Shown one piece after another: positions 10,660 through 24,871 of a DNA stretch of 64,000 nucleotides. The notes under the pieces were generated by a model. The model was not told the DNA's origin. It saw only the letters and a program-made list of their open reading frames with translations, and made no database searches. The stretch is from Breviolum minutum Mf 1.05b.01 (lineage: Eukaryota > Sar > Dinophyceae > Suessiales > Symbiodiniaceae), in assembly GCA_000507305.1 (NCBI GenBank), contig DF240046.1, positions 81,540 to 145,539 of the forward strand. The letters are read 5' to 3'. Position 1 is the first letter of the stretch. The number at the start of each line of letters is the position of its first letter. The position numbers and the translations under genes are program-made.

Positions 10660-12466
10660 CTGGGAAAGGTCTTTCTGAGATTCTTTTTTCTGCATCCCAT
10701 TTCAAGACCTCAAACAACTAACAAGCCCCCAGACTGAGACAACAAATTGAACTTTGAAAATGGTCCACACCTGGCATGAAATTTCCGCTGTTGCTGCTCC
10801 CTTGCGTTGCAGGCAGGTTGATCCCTCGATGGCATGGCGGACAAGCCATGGCGGCTACGCGGGCTTTGAAGGAGCGTGTTCCCTTTCAAATGGCACGGTT
10901 GTTGAGGTGATGTTTCAAAGCCCAAGAATCCCAAGTTCAGTTTAACAATACACATACAGATTCATGCGGGTGCTATGATATACATGAAGAGAAGCATTAA
11001 AAGTGGATATATACTGTAAATCCAAAAAAACGCTGAACCAAAAACATTCTACCACAGCTTCCAAGGTTTCAATGTGGTTGGCTAGCCCGGTATACCAAAT
11101 ACAGGGCGTTGAAACTTGATGAAACGGATGATTTTGTTGACGGTTATTTACACAAGCTTGAGTGACAAAAAACGGCGGCAATATTGGTGCAGGGAATCGA
11201 CAAATACAAATTGAATTTCCCTAAATTTTGGTAGTTTTGGGATGCAAATGTAGGCATATACACCGTGTATTCAATGTATGTTTGGTTGTGGGACCGATAA
11301 ATCACAAAAGTTTGAGCATGGCGTATGCCCCTTGGAGGCCGAAACTCCATAAGAACTCAAGTTGTACCTACAAGACCTGAAACAACAACCTGAATAGTCA
11401 AGATACACGTATCTCAACTTGGTAAAGTTACTGTAAAGATTCCCCTTAAGTCAAATAAATGCACCGAGCATGTTCCATGTCAAAAAAAACACACCTTTCA
11501 AAAATTTGAGGTCCGCACATCTGGAAATGTGTTGTACGGCTGCGCCCTGAGATTTGCGAAGCTGTAGATTGGAGAAAGCAATGCAGGTCAGGTAGGTGAT
11601 ATCAAACTTGATCATATATCCAGGTGACTGTTGATGCAAACACCAAAATTCCAGAACCAATTGTGCAACTTCATGTGTATACAATCGGAGATGCTTTACG
11701 TTTGGTTTCCAAGAAGCGTAGGTGACTACCACTTCAGCGCTTACCATCTTGGACATGTCACGCATCCAATGTCATCCCCTGCTGGGAGTGGTTCCACAAA
11801 GAATCTTTAGCAAAATGAATCGCTGTTTAATGTTGAAACTTGACAAATAAACCTCGACAGACCTTGGGAGAAACACCAACAAACCCACAAAATCCAACAA
11901 TCCCACGACCCCGGATAATCGTTGTGATCTTCAAGTGGATTCTTTTTGGACAAATATCCCATGTTGATTTGTTAATTGACAATAAAGTGAAACAACAAGT
12001 TACAATCATATAGATGACGACAATTGGGAACTTGTACAGTGTATCGCTTGCCTATTTTTTGTGTTTTTTTTTTGCGGCATGGTGTCAGAAGTTTCAATTT
12101 CTATTTCTCAATTGAAAGTAACATAGGGAAATCCACCATGTGCATAAACACTGATGCATATATAAAAAGTATACAGTATACAGTATACACATATTGAATT
12201 AACTGTATACAGTCTGCATGCTTACACAAGTCAGCTAGTTGTTTCAAAGGTGCGATGTCTCAAAGCTTTCCAGCAGCAACAGTGTGACACCCCGAATTTT
12301 TTGATCCACACATCACATCTATTATATATCCGCATCATACATACAGATTGTGATCTATTTGTTAAACCCTGAAACCTGACAAGTGTTATTTCTGTGAAGC
12401 ACATAAGTATCATTGGAATTTGGGTGAATTGAAACTTGCCCAAACGTTGGGCCCCAACCTTACAAC

Positions 12467-12516
12467 CTGAAATGGTGGGCCGCGTTTGCAGGATTCTACC
12501 ACCAGGTGGAGAAAAT
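12467..12516 (-). CDS. Candidate short exon, unknown protein
   Basis: Minus-strand stretch between CTTTTCAG and TTTCAG/GTTGTA encoding FLHLVVESCKRGPPFQ. Both borders match consensus well. The segment is too short to identify. Confidence 0.3.
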
Positions 12517-12519
12517 CTG

Positions 12520-14640
12520 AAAAGGTCACAACCCACTCGAAGTGCGTATAATCTATTAGAATTGCAGGCGTCACCAAAAGTTCCCTATAAACTAGCCAGA
12601 ATCATTGATATTGCTGAAAGAAACGCAAGCTACCAGGGCCCAGGATAGAACAAAGACAAAAGCGAAAATTCTGAATAAATTCTCTACAATTTCATGGGCT
12701 TAGACATCTTCATCATCTTGATTTCGAATGTTCTCTAGCAGTGAAACGCAATGTGAATTAAATCGGGCACCAAAACTCTCTGAGAAGCCAACATGTTGTC
12801 ACACAGCAAGGCAGCTGCCTGGTAAGCGTTGAAAAACACAGGTACAATATGTTTGTTGTATGTCATACGTCTTGACAAACATGGACCCTCTTGCCAACCC
12901 TCATCAAAAAAAACACATGTAGAATCAGAACTTCCAAGGAAAAACACGACAAACAAAAAAAAACATCTCTAAAACACAGTTTTTTTTGCTCATAAATCAC
13001 AGCTGGTGGCATGGCACCTTCACTGCCCAACTTCGTTTTGGCACTGCGACCGTGCCCGCGGAGCTGTTTTTTTTTCCCCGGAGCCGTTACGTAGCAGTTC
13101 AGCAGGTCGCTTGCGCTGTTAAAGAAAGGTCGTTTCGACAAAAGACATGGCATTTGAATCATCAATCATGTATACTTAAATTGATGATATATATTGAGGA
13201 TTGGGGATGATGTATCGGTATTGTAATAAAAGATCCGATCCTATCGTCCAGTTATTTCAAAAATTGCTCATAAACAAGGTTTTCGGGAAGATCGCAACAT
13301 CAGAAAAATCATTTAAAAACTCTCCTACGCATACCGTCCAAAACTTCATTTCAGGGAGAAAATCCATGGATAGAATACTGGAACCTTATGCATTTCAAGC
13401 CAGTGACAACATGTAGATATCATCTCCTTGTTCAGCAGCAAGTACTCCACTTTTTGCAATGCAAATGGATTTTCTTCGTGCAGCAATGGTGAGCTGGAAA
13501 TTTCTGCATTTTGATGTAGACAGCAAAACAACAAGAACAACATAGAAAGACAACTAATTTTGTGTGGTTTACTTTTTGTGCATGACTCAACTTTGTAAAG
13601 ATGCCTCGTGATACATTCAAAAAAATTGACCCTTTAAACATATCCAAACCCTTCACCATCCACCGAGGCTTGCCGCCTGGAAAGATGGAGCCTCTGCTAC
13701 GTTACTAATGGCTGTTTTCTTACTGTATGTGCTGTGGATATACGTTTTGGAGTATCATTCAGATGTCATTCTCAAAAACCCTTGGTTGGCTCGACAAAAT
13801 GCAGAGACTCTCAGAAGTTCAGGGGAACTTCAAAGCAATTTGACTCCTCCATGGAAGGAGTTTTGCAGTCTGAAACTGCCCTTCCACCAACGTACCACTT
13901 TGGGTTCCATCGGCGAAAAAAGCCTCGGATCCAAGCTTCATGGGAGTAGCTCGTGAGCCGTCTTGGATCAAAAGTCTTGTCTGTGGGGTAATGAGGGCAT
14001 CATGACATTTCTCAGCATGGATTTTTGTATACTATGAATTACATGTTCTAGAAAATTCCATATTAGCATCCTCTGGCATTTTGGGTGGCCAAAGCATGAT
14101 TTCAATGTATCTATGTAAAAAACATATAATCCAAGTTCTACATTCTACACGTGGTTTCCTACTACTAAAAGAAAAAACCATTTGAGGAGTTTGTGCACTT
14201 CATCACAACAATCTCAAGGCCACCAATCCATCGAAACTAGAAACCCAACGACATCACCTGAGCTTCATAAAGCCAGCGTAAAATCATGTGACACCACAAT
14301 CTATTGAAGTCCAGTACAAATATATACAAAAACATATAACCCCACAATAAAATACACACATACGTATGCTAATACTGAGAGAGATAACAATGTATGACCT
14401 GCCCCTATATCATTTTCCCCCCAAAAAAACCCACGGTTTGGTGCCACCTTCAAACCAAGCTGGGTCTAAAATTCGGCGGCCGCCAATCACACAAAGGCTC
14501 CTGCTCGATTCACCGAGTCCGATCTCCAACAAAAAACATGTCCACAAACATCTCAATTTTCAATGGATGCAATCCATCTTGAGTGATAGTGGTTAATGGA
14601 GTGCGAGATGAGCGCCAGGGGGGAGGACTATATCAACAGA
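12520..14640. other. No confident gene
   Basis: Several frames are open for 60-80 codons on each strand but none shows both protein-like composition and splice borders. A locally G+C-rich patch near 13.0-13.1 kb may be an exon; I could not choose a frame. Confidence 0.3.
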
Positions 14641-14656
14641 GAAGTTTGAGAACACT

Positions 14657-14720
14657 ATACTATACTTACTGTACTATACTATACTATACTGTACTGTACT
14701 ATACTATACTATACTATACG
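14657..14720. repeat. ACTAT microsatellite
   Basis: About twelve imperfect tandem copies of the 5-mer ACTAT/ACTGT, followed by a short TATATG-rich stretch. Simple sequence repeat, not coding. Confidence 0.85.
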
Positions 14721-15089
14721 GGTATACTATGTATATATATGTATATATATCCAGCAATACCTTCGCACTTTCTTCTGGTCCATGGTGTGATTTTGAAACA
14801 ATTCCTACACACCGCTTAACTTAGTAGACTCTGCAGCTCTGAAAATTTCTGCAAGCACAAACAACTAAAGCTTTGTAAGTTGCAAAATGGCATGTGAAAC
14901 TTCAATACAAATACAAAGGCGCAAAAGAGATCTACATACCCCATGAACATGAGAGATCTTTTGCTGGCTATGACATGGTGGATGTGGACTTCACAATCCA
15001 ACAAGACATGTTTCCATTGATTTCCATTGTGTCTTGCTATCAGGATTCCAGTTGTGACTGGCACACTATTCACGGTGAAAAAAAACATC

Positions 15090-15203
15090 TCAATCTTCAC
15101 CAAAATCCTCGAGATTGATAGGATCGTTCGGATATTTCTTTTTGAACGTCTCCAACACCTGGCAATTTTTGGCGATGACAAAACGCAATGAACTTGGATG
15201 CTG
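15090..15203 (-). CDS. Terminal exon of an unrecognised gene
   Basis: Minus-strand exon of 114 nt: an AACCCAG acceptor, 37 codons and a TGA stop. The frame reads QHPSSLRFVIAKNCQVLETF then KKKYPNDPINLEDFGED. It joins in phase to the exon at 15514-15577, so the two probably form the C-terminus of one protein. Family not recognised. Confidence 0.55.
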   Translation of the reverse strand, partial: QHPSSLRFVIAKNCQVLETFKKKYPNDPINLEDFGED

Positions 15204-15513
15204 CTGGGTTTTACATAGACACCTTTCCTGAAAGAAGCAGGGCAGCTCATGTGTCAGGATCAACTTATGTCTATGATGATTTTCTATATCTAAATCAAGT
15301 GTCTCATTATAACATGCTGCCAGGAATCTAAAAACATAAAAAAAAATGATTTGTGTCCAAAACAAGCCGCAATCTGGGTAATTAACCTACCTAAATCCCT
15401 CCTCACCTCCCAAATAATGAAAAAAATGAAAGAGGATCACCTCAAAACCTGTTCTTTCTTGCGGCATCAACCTTTTTCGTTCGTTTTCCCCCGTCCAGTT
15501 TTTCACCAGGTGC

Positions 15514-15577
15514 CTTGGTCATACGCATCTTCATGTGGGCAGTATCTCCACGAGCATCCCAGAAAGGAAGAATGTAC
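15514..15577 (-). CDS. Internal exon upstream of the 15.1 kb terminal exon
   Basis: Minus-strand exon of 64 nt between ATCACCAG and a GC donor (ACCAAG/GCACCT). The frame reads YILPFWDARGDTAHMKMRMT then K and ends in phase 0, matching the phase of the next exon at 15090-15203. The non-canonical GC donor fits the pattern seen in the well-supported gene at 44.5-51.4 kb. Confidence 0.5.
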
Positions 15578-15999
15578 CTGGTGATAGGGAGCTGAGAATC
15601 ACCAGTGCCAATCAAAAAAGATCGATGAGAGTTGGGAAAAATCCATTGAAAGTCTTGTGATTCATGGGTTGACATTTCACTGATGAAATCGCGGTTTAGA
15701 TGACCATTGGGAGTCCTAGTTGGAGTTGAAATACGAAGAACCTAGCAGCAATCTACATAATGGACAAATAAATGATCTGGAAAACGCACTTCAGATTTCA
15801 ATATGTATGTGCAAAATGCTAAAACCTGACCGATATGCAATTTCTTGGGGTAGTTCCCAGCAAGCCTTAGAAATGGAGGTTGGTTTCAATCAAACGAGAA
15901 AAATGTTTGCATGCCATCAAAGCAACTAAACAAAACTTTCAGGGAAAGCATGGTGACAAAAAGACACAATATAGAACAACACCCTTGAATTCAAAAGCA

Positions 16000-17150
16000 A
16001 TGCCCAGGTACTCATTGCCATGATGTGCGCAAAAGTCAGTCCAATTGTAAACACCTGGAAGCCGTGGACGAAAGCTCCACCAAAACATTCGAAATTGGTG
16101 GAAGGCCCATTACAACTTCCCCGTGTGGAAAGTGTGTCATCCCTATTCCGGACCTCGTGTTATGTATATCTATATGTATTGTAGTCGTATGTATATCCAC
16201 ATAGAAACTACATTACCCTTAGGCCCACATATGCCGGTAAACCGGCGTTTTTTTCATGTAGGCCCAGACCAAAAAAAATGGATCATATGATGAGATAACC
16301 TTGGGGATTAAAAACGTAAATGTGTGAATTTTGTTGGACATAAGACATAAGACATACTTGGCTCAACTTCTCAATGATACTATGGCCAAGCAATGGGATC
16401 GATGACCCTTGTTAACCGGTTCTGAATGATTTTATATCCGAAAAATTCAAGAGCCCCGAAATTTACCCAAAATCTTCACCGTTGATTTGAAAAAAACCGA
16501 GGTTCAAACCCATTCAAAACAGGGGTTTCCAGTAATACCCAAGGATGGTGCAAAGTTGCCACGAGCTGCAACTGCAGGTCATTTTGGGCACAGTAATAAA
16601 CAAAATAAAAGGGCACCGTGAATTTCAAAAAATCAAACATTCACCCATCTGGCATCTGGCAAAGTAATACTGCTACAACACAACAACTGACAGGCACAAC
16701 ATAAAAACCTAAGTCCAAAAAACTGTTTCAACTATGAGAAGCTGACATGTAACCTGCAAGATTTAAGCCTTGGAACAAGAAATACATGCCCCCCCAAAAA
16801 AATTGAAAAACTATTTTGGAAACTGTGATATTTCCGTTTCTATGCAGGTCATTGCTTGCCATCTTCCCTTTTGCCCGGAGAAATTTGCGCCTTCGACTTT
16901 GCTAATTTGAATCTCACCTGCCTGCCAAAAGTGAAGCGATTTCATCTAATGGTATGGTGTAGTGGGAAGTCTGAATGTTTGGTGCAAAGGGAAATTGTGC
17001 AACACAAAAACGGCAATTTTCCAGAAAGATAACCATTTAGTAGCACCTTTTTTTTTACAAACCATACCATACTGCAAAAAGTCGTTCAATTCGTGGTTGG
17101 TAAGAAAAAACGAATCATATTGTTAAAAAACAAAAAGCGAATTGCTGGGT
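16000..17150. other. No supported gene
   Basis: No exon-like frame with splice borders was found on either strand. The sequence is non-repetitive and A+T-leaning; probably intron or intergenic. Confidence 0.35.
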
Positions 17151-17834
17151 GGATGGTTTTATAGGTGGTTGTTGCATCTACACAGTCGATCAACGAACAA
17201 TGGCTTTGATGCTACTAAGAGATTCTTGTCTCTGGGACATGGTGGCAATAGTGGCAAATAATATCCCAACTGCTCCATGTGTAAAATGATTACCAAAGAT
17301 TTCAGCATTAGCGGTAGGGAATCAAATGCATTCGTGATGAATTCTTCCATTTATACAATTGAGCACTATGGGTATGTCATATTCCCAATGCACTTGGTGC
17401 AAAAAGAAAACGTTATGGCAATGCACATTCGAAAATGGAAGTTTATGAACAGCTGCATGGCAGTTGAATTCATCTAAATGTGCAACCCAACGTTGCATGA
17501 ATTTTTTTTCGGGGAAAATGCTCACATCATTGATCCATATTGCCATGCTTCGGAATTTTACTTTACTAAAATGTTGTATTACGACTGTAGATATGAAATG
17601 AATTGCGAAAACTTTCCTACAAACCATGAAATCTTAGGCCCCCTGCCACTTTCAGACATACTGGACCGCAAACATCAGTTGATTCATCATGGTAGGTATG
17701 GCTTGATGATACAGGAACATTGCTTGCGGTGAAAATTCCAGAGAAATTTGGAGAAAAAACAGCCCCTGAGTTTTCTGCTTATAGGGCTGGTTTCAAACCC
17801 ACCAACTTTGTCTGGAAAACCCACCAAAAAGCAC

Positions 17835-17948
17835 CTTCTCAGCAGACCAAGTGCAATCGGCATCACCATTTGGCCTACCGACTTTTCGGCAGGAAAAGGA
17901 ACCGCCAAGTCCATCAAATCAGTAAGGGCAACCCGGCTCACGGAGATG
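17835..17948 (-). CDS. Internal exon, unknown protein
   Basis: Minus-strand exon of 114 nt with a TTGTACAG acceptor and a TGAGAAG/GTGCTT donor. The frame reads ISVSRVALTDLMDLAVPFPA then EKSVGQMVMPIALGLLR; the other minus frames carry stops near the start. It is hydrophobic in its second half and could be membrane-associated. Family not recognised. Confidence 0.45.
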
Positions 17949-18646
17949 CTGTACAACACAAGAACAAAACGAATCATTTCAATACCCTGGCATACCCGTC
18001 ATGGAAATGGATATGAACAAAGATCAATCAACATGTGTTTTCTTTTCATTGTGGTTTCCTCCAAGAATCACTGGAAAGTTAATGTTTTTTTCTCTCTAAG
18101 ACGCGCTTTTAAAAGTAAATTTATATTTTTCTGGTCAGGATGATTTGAGAACGAGCAAACTCACAAGGATTGGACCAAGGCCTTCACATCAACATGTCTT
18201 GTAGCACCAAAAAACTTGAAACTGGGGCCTCAATAAGCCGCCAAACCCACAAAGCAAACCAGAATAAAATCTCTATCTGTAAAATCATCTTTAACAGCTT
18301 GTTTCGGAAAATGTAAAAGCGACAAATGTGTAACCATGTATTTCAACTCAAAAAGAAACTGGTGATGGTAAAGCCATGTTTAGTCTGGTAAATCATTGAG
18401 CTGTAGTCTGGTAAACGATCAAGGCAATGGAAATCCCTCATTCTAAATGGAAAACATGTGTATATACAAAATCTCCACATATAAAGATATATACAGATGC
18501 AAATGAAAATATTCTATAATATATGTCTTCAATTTGTCCATGTTCCAAAATTTGACTACGAAAAAAAAACGGGGTATATCCCATCAACCCAAATCTTCCA
18601 TATCCCCCAAGCCTTTGACAATTCCCACCAGGCAACGCAGTGCAAC

Positions 18647-18701
18647 CTTTCTTGGCCACGAGGGGTGTCAGTGGACAACGCCCTGGTAATGAATACCATA
18701 C
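18647..18701 (-). CDS. Candidate short exon, unknown protein
   Basis: Minus-strand stretch between GCTCACAG and AAGAAAG/GTTGCA reading MVFITRALSTDTPRGQE. Both borders match consensus. Possibly the same gene as 17835-17948. Confidence 0.4.
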
Positions 18702-19224
18702 CTGTGAGCAGGACATCAAAGCTGTAGAAAGTAGCAGTAACGGGAAGCCTTCTACTGAAAATGGTCCCATCCCTGTGGCATAATGTTCAACTACAAGACT
18801 CTTACAACTGCTGTACTCAAACAAAACTATTTGTTTTTCTTACAAAACGGTGAACAACAGAAATCAACATGCACCAAAGAGGAAAAATAGGAGCACTGAT
18901 GCTACAAAATCTTCGGCACCAAAGCATCGGACTTTTCGCCCAAAAAAAACCTTATCAAAATGATTGAAGGAATGCTGCCTTCTGAAAGAACATACACCTA
19001 AAAGCATTGCTCCGAAAAAAACCTTTAAAAACATATGGTGGGATCATGGTCTCAATGCCTCTACACAATAAAAGTACCACATCCAAATGAAAAAAATCCA
19101 GGATCAAAGAACTGATGTTGTAAAGCCCCACGGAATCCGTAGATGTTGTACATGTACCTCCCGAAGTAACCGTCATTGTAGATAACACATATACATATAT
19201 ATATATAAATATCCACGACACATC

Positions 19225-22200
19225 TTAGTAAAATGAAAAAATGATGAATCCTTGAAATATAACCAACCTAGTAATATAGATACCTGGTCTTGTATCCCCG
19301 AAATGGATGAATATATATATTTTCCAGATATATATAGTTGTTCTTTGTTTTGCCAATGCCAAGACCCTTCTGATTCAGACAAGAAACTGCACCTGGGTAT
19401 GATGCCCTCAGATTTTTCAAGCTGACTGTGAGGTAAAGTGTATAGAAACTTATGGAAACTGTGAAACTGATGCATTTCTGGTTTGAAAGAACATCTAACA
19501 GCCAACATCAGCAGAACCACCGCAACTGCAATGATCTTTCCTCAATACCATACCCAGGCAGGCACCAAGTTTGTGATGTGTTGTTTTTCGTCATGATTCA
19601 CCCAAACTGCAACAAAAACATCAACAAACAATCAATAAAAAACACAACTTGCAGGCAAGGGTCGCATCCTGATATTGGCAACCCACAGTGAAACCTCATT
19701 GGCCACAATTGTGGAAATTTGGATGCTATGGAGTTGCCAACATGGCAGAATGGACTCAGGCGTACCTATGTCCGCAGACAATGGCATGCAAACGTGTCGA
19801 TATTCTTGCAGCCATGGGTATACGTGCCTATAGAACCCAGTAACCATATGTAACCATTGTTTCTAAAAAAGAAACGTTTTTTGGCTGTTTGACCGACTAT
19901 AAAGCCCCCCAAAAAATCTTATGACAAAAAACATCATATTTACACATTTGGATGGTATATCTACAGATACATTTTATTCTAATCGTTTGACCCGTTCTGT
20001 CCAGTATGGCTACGCCCTCACTGACTTCATATTTCCTTATCAATGTCGGCGCCAATGAACAGACCACAACACCCATTTTGCAAAAAACAAAACATCCAAC
20101 ACTTTTTTGGGGAAAAGAATTGATCACACCACCTAAAGGGATATTTTTTCTCATTTGCCCTGGCTGAAACGCGGCAGCTTTTGACCCTAAGATTTTTACA
20201 CCGAGGTCCTAAGAATGCATGCGCTTTTACCCAATAAAAACAAGACATCTTCCAACATTCAAGTCCACCTAATTCTGATCCACTTCTTTCCAAAGAAAAA
20301 AAACACATCACAATCTCTTCACTCATGCCCCCTCAGAAAAAAAACAAATTCAATTTTTTTCTCGAAACACAGCAAAAATGTTCAAAGCCCACAAACTGCA
20401 ACTACATTGAAACTTGTTTCTTGCAAAAAGAATCTTAAGCTCCAAAAAAAATCCCCTCCTCTTCTTTTATCCTATCAAAAAAAATCGGTCGGTAAAATTG
20501 CCCCAAAAAATCTCCATCCAAAAGGCGACCACTTCAGATTCACAATTTGTTTTAAATGAAACCGAGGTCAGGCTGCCATGTTGAGCATAATCATTTGCAC
20601 ATGCAGGTGAAGTGCACATGCCTCTATCAAAGGCCTGGAAAAAAGTTGATCTGCTGGGATAAGAGTCATGGTGGATGTTATGGAAACATTTGGGGAAGGT
20701 GAAGGGGGAAGGTTTCCAAGAGCGAAGTATTGAAGATGTATATTGAATCAACGTTTAATTTCCAGCTTCGTGTCAATTTCATCTTAACTTTACCTTCTTG
20801 TAAATGTTCATTTTAATGCAGGACAGTTCGCCAAGCTGAGAATAAGCTAATGGTTCTGTAGGATTGTGTTTCCATGGGCCGAGATTGGAAGAGGTCCCCA
20901 AACCTTTTTGGAAACATGCCAATTGTCAGTAATTCTGGCATAAGAAGATGTACATATTAAAATACTTACATGATATGCATGCATCCCCAAATGCATACAA
21001 AATGATAGTCCATGTTTTTTGTGCGCCTCTGCAAAAAATAACCGGTCAAGGCAATGATTCGATCAAATTGTGCGGAATTATCGATGCATTTGGGGTTTTG
21101 GTTTATCTCCAACTCCAATCTTTACGCCACAAAACAGTTCAAGCCAAGTAGCCCAGAAACGGGAAAAGTTGTGATCAAACGTCTTTGGGACTTTGATGGA
21201 CACCTTGAAGCCTCGCTCTTTATTGGGGAGATTTCCCCATTCCCCAGCGAAAAGGTGTGGAAAAAACGTGCGGAAATGGATGTTACCTATCTTGTCAAGT
21301 GTCCAAAAGTGCAAAAATGGTTGAAGGCAACCTGGCAGTATCTTGCAGGGGTAGGGTTTGCGCTTACGATGTTTTGGATGATGGTTGTACTACAGTATCA
21401 GGTTCGTTACTCCACAATGTTAAAGCATGACAATACGAAATTTCACATGCCAACGCCAATACTACGATGATTTGCTGGTCTTGGTTATCTTCCTCTTCCT
21501 TAGTTGAGTATATGAACATGTCAAAACACACGCACACAGAAACCAAGATACAACGAAAGGACCACTGTGGGATTGAAGCCATAAGATTAAGGCCATCATT
21601 TTGACCCACCATCCAAGAATCACCACCCCCCGCCCTCTCAAAAACAAAGCATGAGACATAGACGGGGTTAATGATGAATGCGGTTGTCACTGCATCAAAC
21701 GTCATCTATGAACGTCAAGATACTCTCTTATTTCAATCCCTTAGAAAAGCAGGTTGAAACTTGAAACTGTTTGAATTTTCTGACTTTCCTTTCAATAATT
21801 ATCCCGTGAAGCTCTGTTAGCAGTTGTTGTGGTGGGACAGCTTTGGGTTTAAGTCATGAGTCATGTCTATTAATCGCTTTGGGAATCAATTCGTATAAAG
21901 ATGAAAAGGTGAGGCTGCTTGGACTTGATTGCATCCGATTCGCAAGCATACTTCCACACATGTGAAAAGGAAGGATGAAAGAAGTTGACCCTACACCCCA
22001 ACACAATGATTCCACAGAAGTGTCGCAAATAGTTGTTTTCAAGGTTGTATCAATTCGGATGTTCATCTTGAATCTACTCGATACTCCATCATTGTCAAAA
22101 TTCACAACCTACATGCATACTTTCACACACCAACTTGGACTTCATCTCTGCTTTTTTCTGGCCCCCATGCAACAAATGTTGAAATCCAACCAAGACACGG

Positions 22201-23500
22201 AGAATACGCGTGATGTTGTAGTGCCTGGGACATTGCGCAAAAACCACTTCGTGCTCCAAATACCACATCAGCCCTGCGAGATTGGCAGCATTCACATTCT
22301 CAAAGTCCTAAAGCGGTTGCGGCTTCTTCAAGGGGTTCATCTGTAAGGGAGTTACATAGTAAATCATATTGAAGTTATTTGGTTTGGAAGTTCAAAACAT
22401 ATGGAAATTATTTTGAAAACTATACGGACATTTTGGAAGTTAGTACGGAATGAGGTTTTATCGAAATTAAATGGGCCGTTAAACAGAATTCATCTAAGTG
22501 TAGCTTTTCACCGACCTGAGTTTATGCACCATAAAAAGACTGAGCATGGCAGGTCTTTTGAAATTCATGCTCAAAGCAAATACTGATAAATAGTGGATGA
22601 ACTGCAACAAAAAACTTTCTTGTCGTGAAGATTCCCCGAAGTTTTAACGACTGTTGATGAATGTTATTTGTTTTTGAGACAAAACCATCTGGCTGAATTA
22701 ATTAGCTCCAGGATTTTTCGTAAGGATAAATGGATCCACGACTTAGTCTTAGGAATCATCCCACAGAAGAAATATGGATCAATGAAGTCTTCTTAGTGGA
22801 CTTCCCACAAAACAACCTTACATGAGGTCTTCAATGAAGATTTTGCTGCAAAACAATCACCTGGGTTGGCCAAGTGACGTAATCGCTATCACTTTGAGCT
22901 CTGTACATATAGAAGGTTGTCATATCCTCAGTGTCACAGGATCAAAGAACAAAGAAGCGAATCTGTGTATCGGCCCCTGCATGGCATGTTTGCTTGGAAA
23001 CCCATGTTGGCCAAATTCAACCAAAAAAAATGCAAAAAGGCCAAAAAAAAAAACACACTCTGGCCGAGTCGTGGAGATGCTAAAAACTGTTTTGTTTCAA
23101 GGACACGAAAGGCTCATTCCACGTGACTGCTGCAGCCCCAAAATACAACCCCTGCACTACACAATTTTGGGGATTGGATTCCGTGACAAGAACCGTTGCG
23201 CAAGATACGGTGACCATCCGTACTACATTCTAGTTGCTTGAAGATTCTTTATGCGAAATAACTGCTCAATTTCACATGGAAATTGTATCTTTTCATATGG
23301 TGATTCCAAAACATGAAAGTTCATGCAGCTGAATCATTGGCTTGTCCCAAGCCTTGAAAAAATCACAGGACGAGCGATCCAAGATTAGATTCCCAGCCCC
23401 CCAAAAAACACATTGGATGTTTTTTGTCAATTTTCCCCCAATGTAAATATTTACGGCATCCCTTTGGCAACACATCTCCGCATTGACTGAAATGCCAAGC
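19225..23500. other. Mostly no supported gene
   Basis: I see no exon here that I would defend. A frame near 21.16-21.27 kb on the plus strand (reading KRLWDFDGHLEASLFIGEI) and its antisense partner are both open, so the strand is undecidable. A second ambiguous patch lies near 23.1-23.24 kb. Confidence 0.3.
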
Positions 23501-23539
23501 ATCTCGTGTTATGGGAGTCGTGGTGGCTGTGGTGGTCAC

Positions 23540-23623
23540 CTCCACCGCCTCTGTGGCTGACGTGAGGTCTGTGAAGTGCGTGGCCACTGGGAAGAGCTTG
23601 GTCACGGCCAGCAGGGATCTCAG
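23540..23623 (-). CDS. Candidate exon, unknown protein
   Basis: An 84-nt G+C-rich minus-strand exon with a TTGCGCAG acceptor and a GTGGAG/GTGACC donor. The frame reads LRSLLAVTKLFPVATHFTDL then TSATEAVE. The plus strand is also open here, so the strand is likely but not proven. Confidence 0.4.
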
Positions 23624-24733
23624 CTGCGCAAGTTTGAGTCAAAAGGGAGTGATGCCCCAAAAGGGTCTTAATTACATGGATCCAAATGGTGGAAACATCA
23701 TGTGTTATTTTTGGTGATTTTTGGTCGTCTGGAATCGCTAAAAACTCATCGTTGGAAAGAAGGTGCTTTGACAGTGAGCTGATGCATTCGAATCATCATT
23801 CCCAGTTAGAGCCGCGAATTTTTTTCAAGATGTTCAACAAAGAACATCCAAAAAATCCAACCACCAACACCTACTTTCAACGGCGTTTTGATCTCCATCA
23901 ACTGCAAGGTGCAACGATAAGGGTAACCACAGCAATCGAAAGCTGCAGTGTCTATTGGTCCCATATCGGTCATCAGCTTCTTGGGCCAGCTCTACCTTTG
24001 AGAATTCACCATGAAGGTTGAAGCAAACAAAGCATTAGGATCTACCCACACCCAGGAGGAGTCACCCCCAAGATTTCGCAAACGTAAAATGATCCTATCA
24101 ACAAAGCCGAGCCCCAGCACTAAAAAGGAAACAAATCTTATGCAACAAGTTTTGTTTCAGAACGATTGCTAGTCCCCGCCACATAGAAATGATCTTTGGT
24201 AAAATGTGTGATGTGTAGATGACTTTATATTAACACGTTGAACATGAAAGGTCTTCAAAAAAAGGGTAGAAAGGTTAGTAACCTCCAAACGATATGGAAA
24301 AACAGACTCGGACAAAACTCTGAGTTTTTCTTCATTCTACCAAAGTTGTACCTGATGTTTTGAAGCCTGTGATCATCTGCTCAACTCATGTTACCCAGGT
24401 ATCCAATCATATTGTCAGAAAATGAGCGGGGTGTCCAATCAAGTCCTCAGCAAAAGCATTGAGGTTCTACTACCATTCTCAGATTCTGATTCGATCCCTA
24501 GAGTTTCATGGCCCTCTGTAAATTCAGAACAATTCTCAGGGCTTTTGTCCACAAGGAGAAGAATGGCTGATGTCATATGCGTCATTTGCGCTATACTGCT
24601 ATACATGGAAAGCAGAACATCCTCTATTCAAATCAACAACTCTTAGAGTATCTGAACGATCAAGTCTGTTCTTCCTCATCCTTGGGGCTTCTATACAGGC
24701 GGGGCACCTAACCATACCATTTCCATTAAACAG

Positions 24734-24871
24734 TTTGGGGAATGAACCTACCCACTATTGTACGGTGAATTTATTCAATCGTCTTCTGGCGCAGCTTTCA
24801 AAAGAATTGCTGGTTGAAGACACATTTAACTGGTGTATCGCAAATATGCGCGAGCTCCTCTTCATTGCCAG
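24734..24871 (+). CDS. Candidate plus-strand exon
   Basis: Plus-strand stretch after TTAAACAG, ending at GCCAG/GTCTTT. The frame includes FNRLLAQLSKELLVEDTFNW and CIANMRELLFIAR, a good amphipathic helix pattern. If real it is the only plus-strand exon I can propose in the window; an antisense frame is partly open. Confidence 0.35.

Noticed and set aside
17277-17732. Two consecutive plus-strand frames and a 101-codon antisense frame
   Set aside because: Both strands are open for long stretches, composition is Met/His/Cys-rich and atypical, and no splice borders are convincing.
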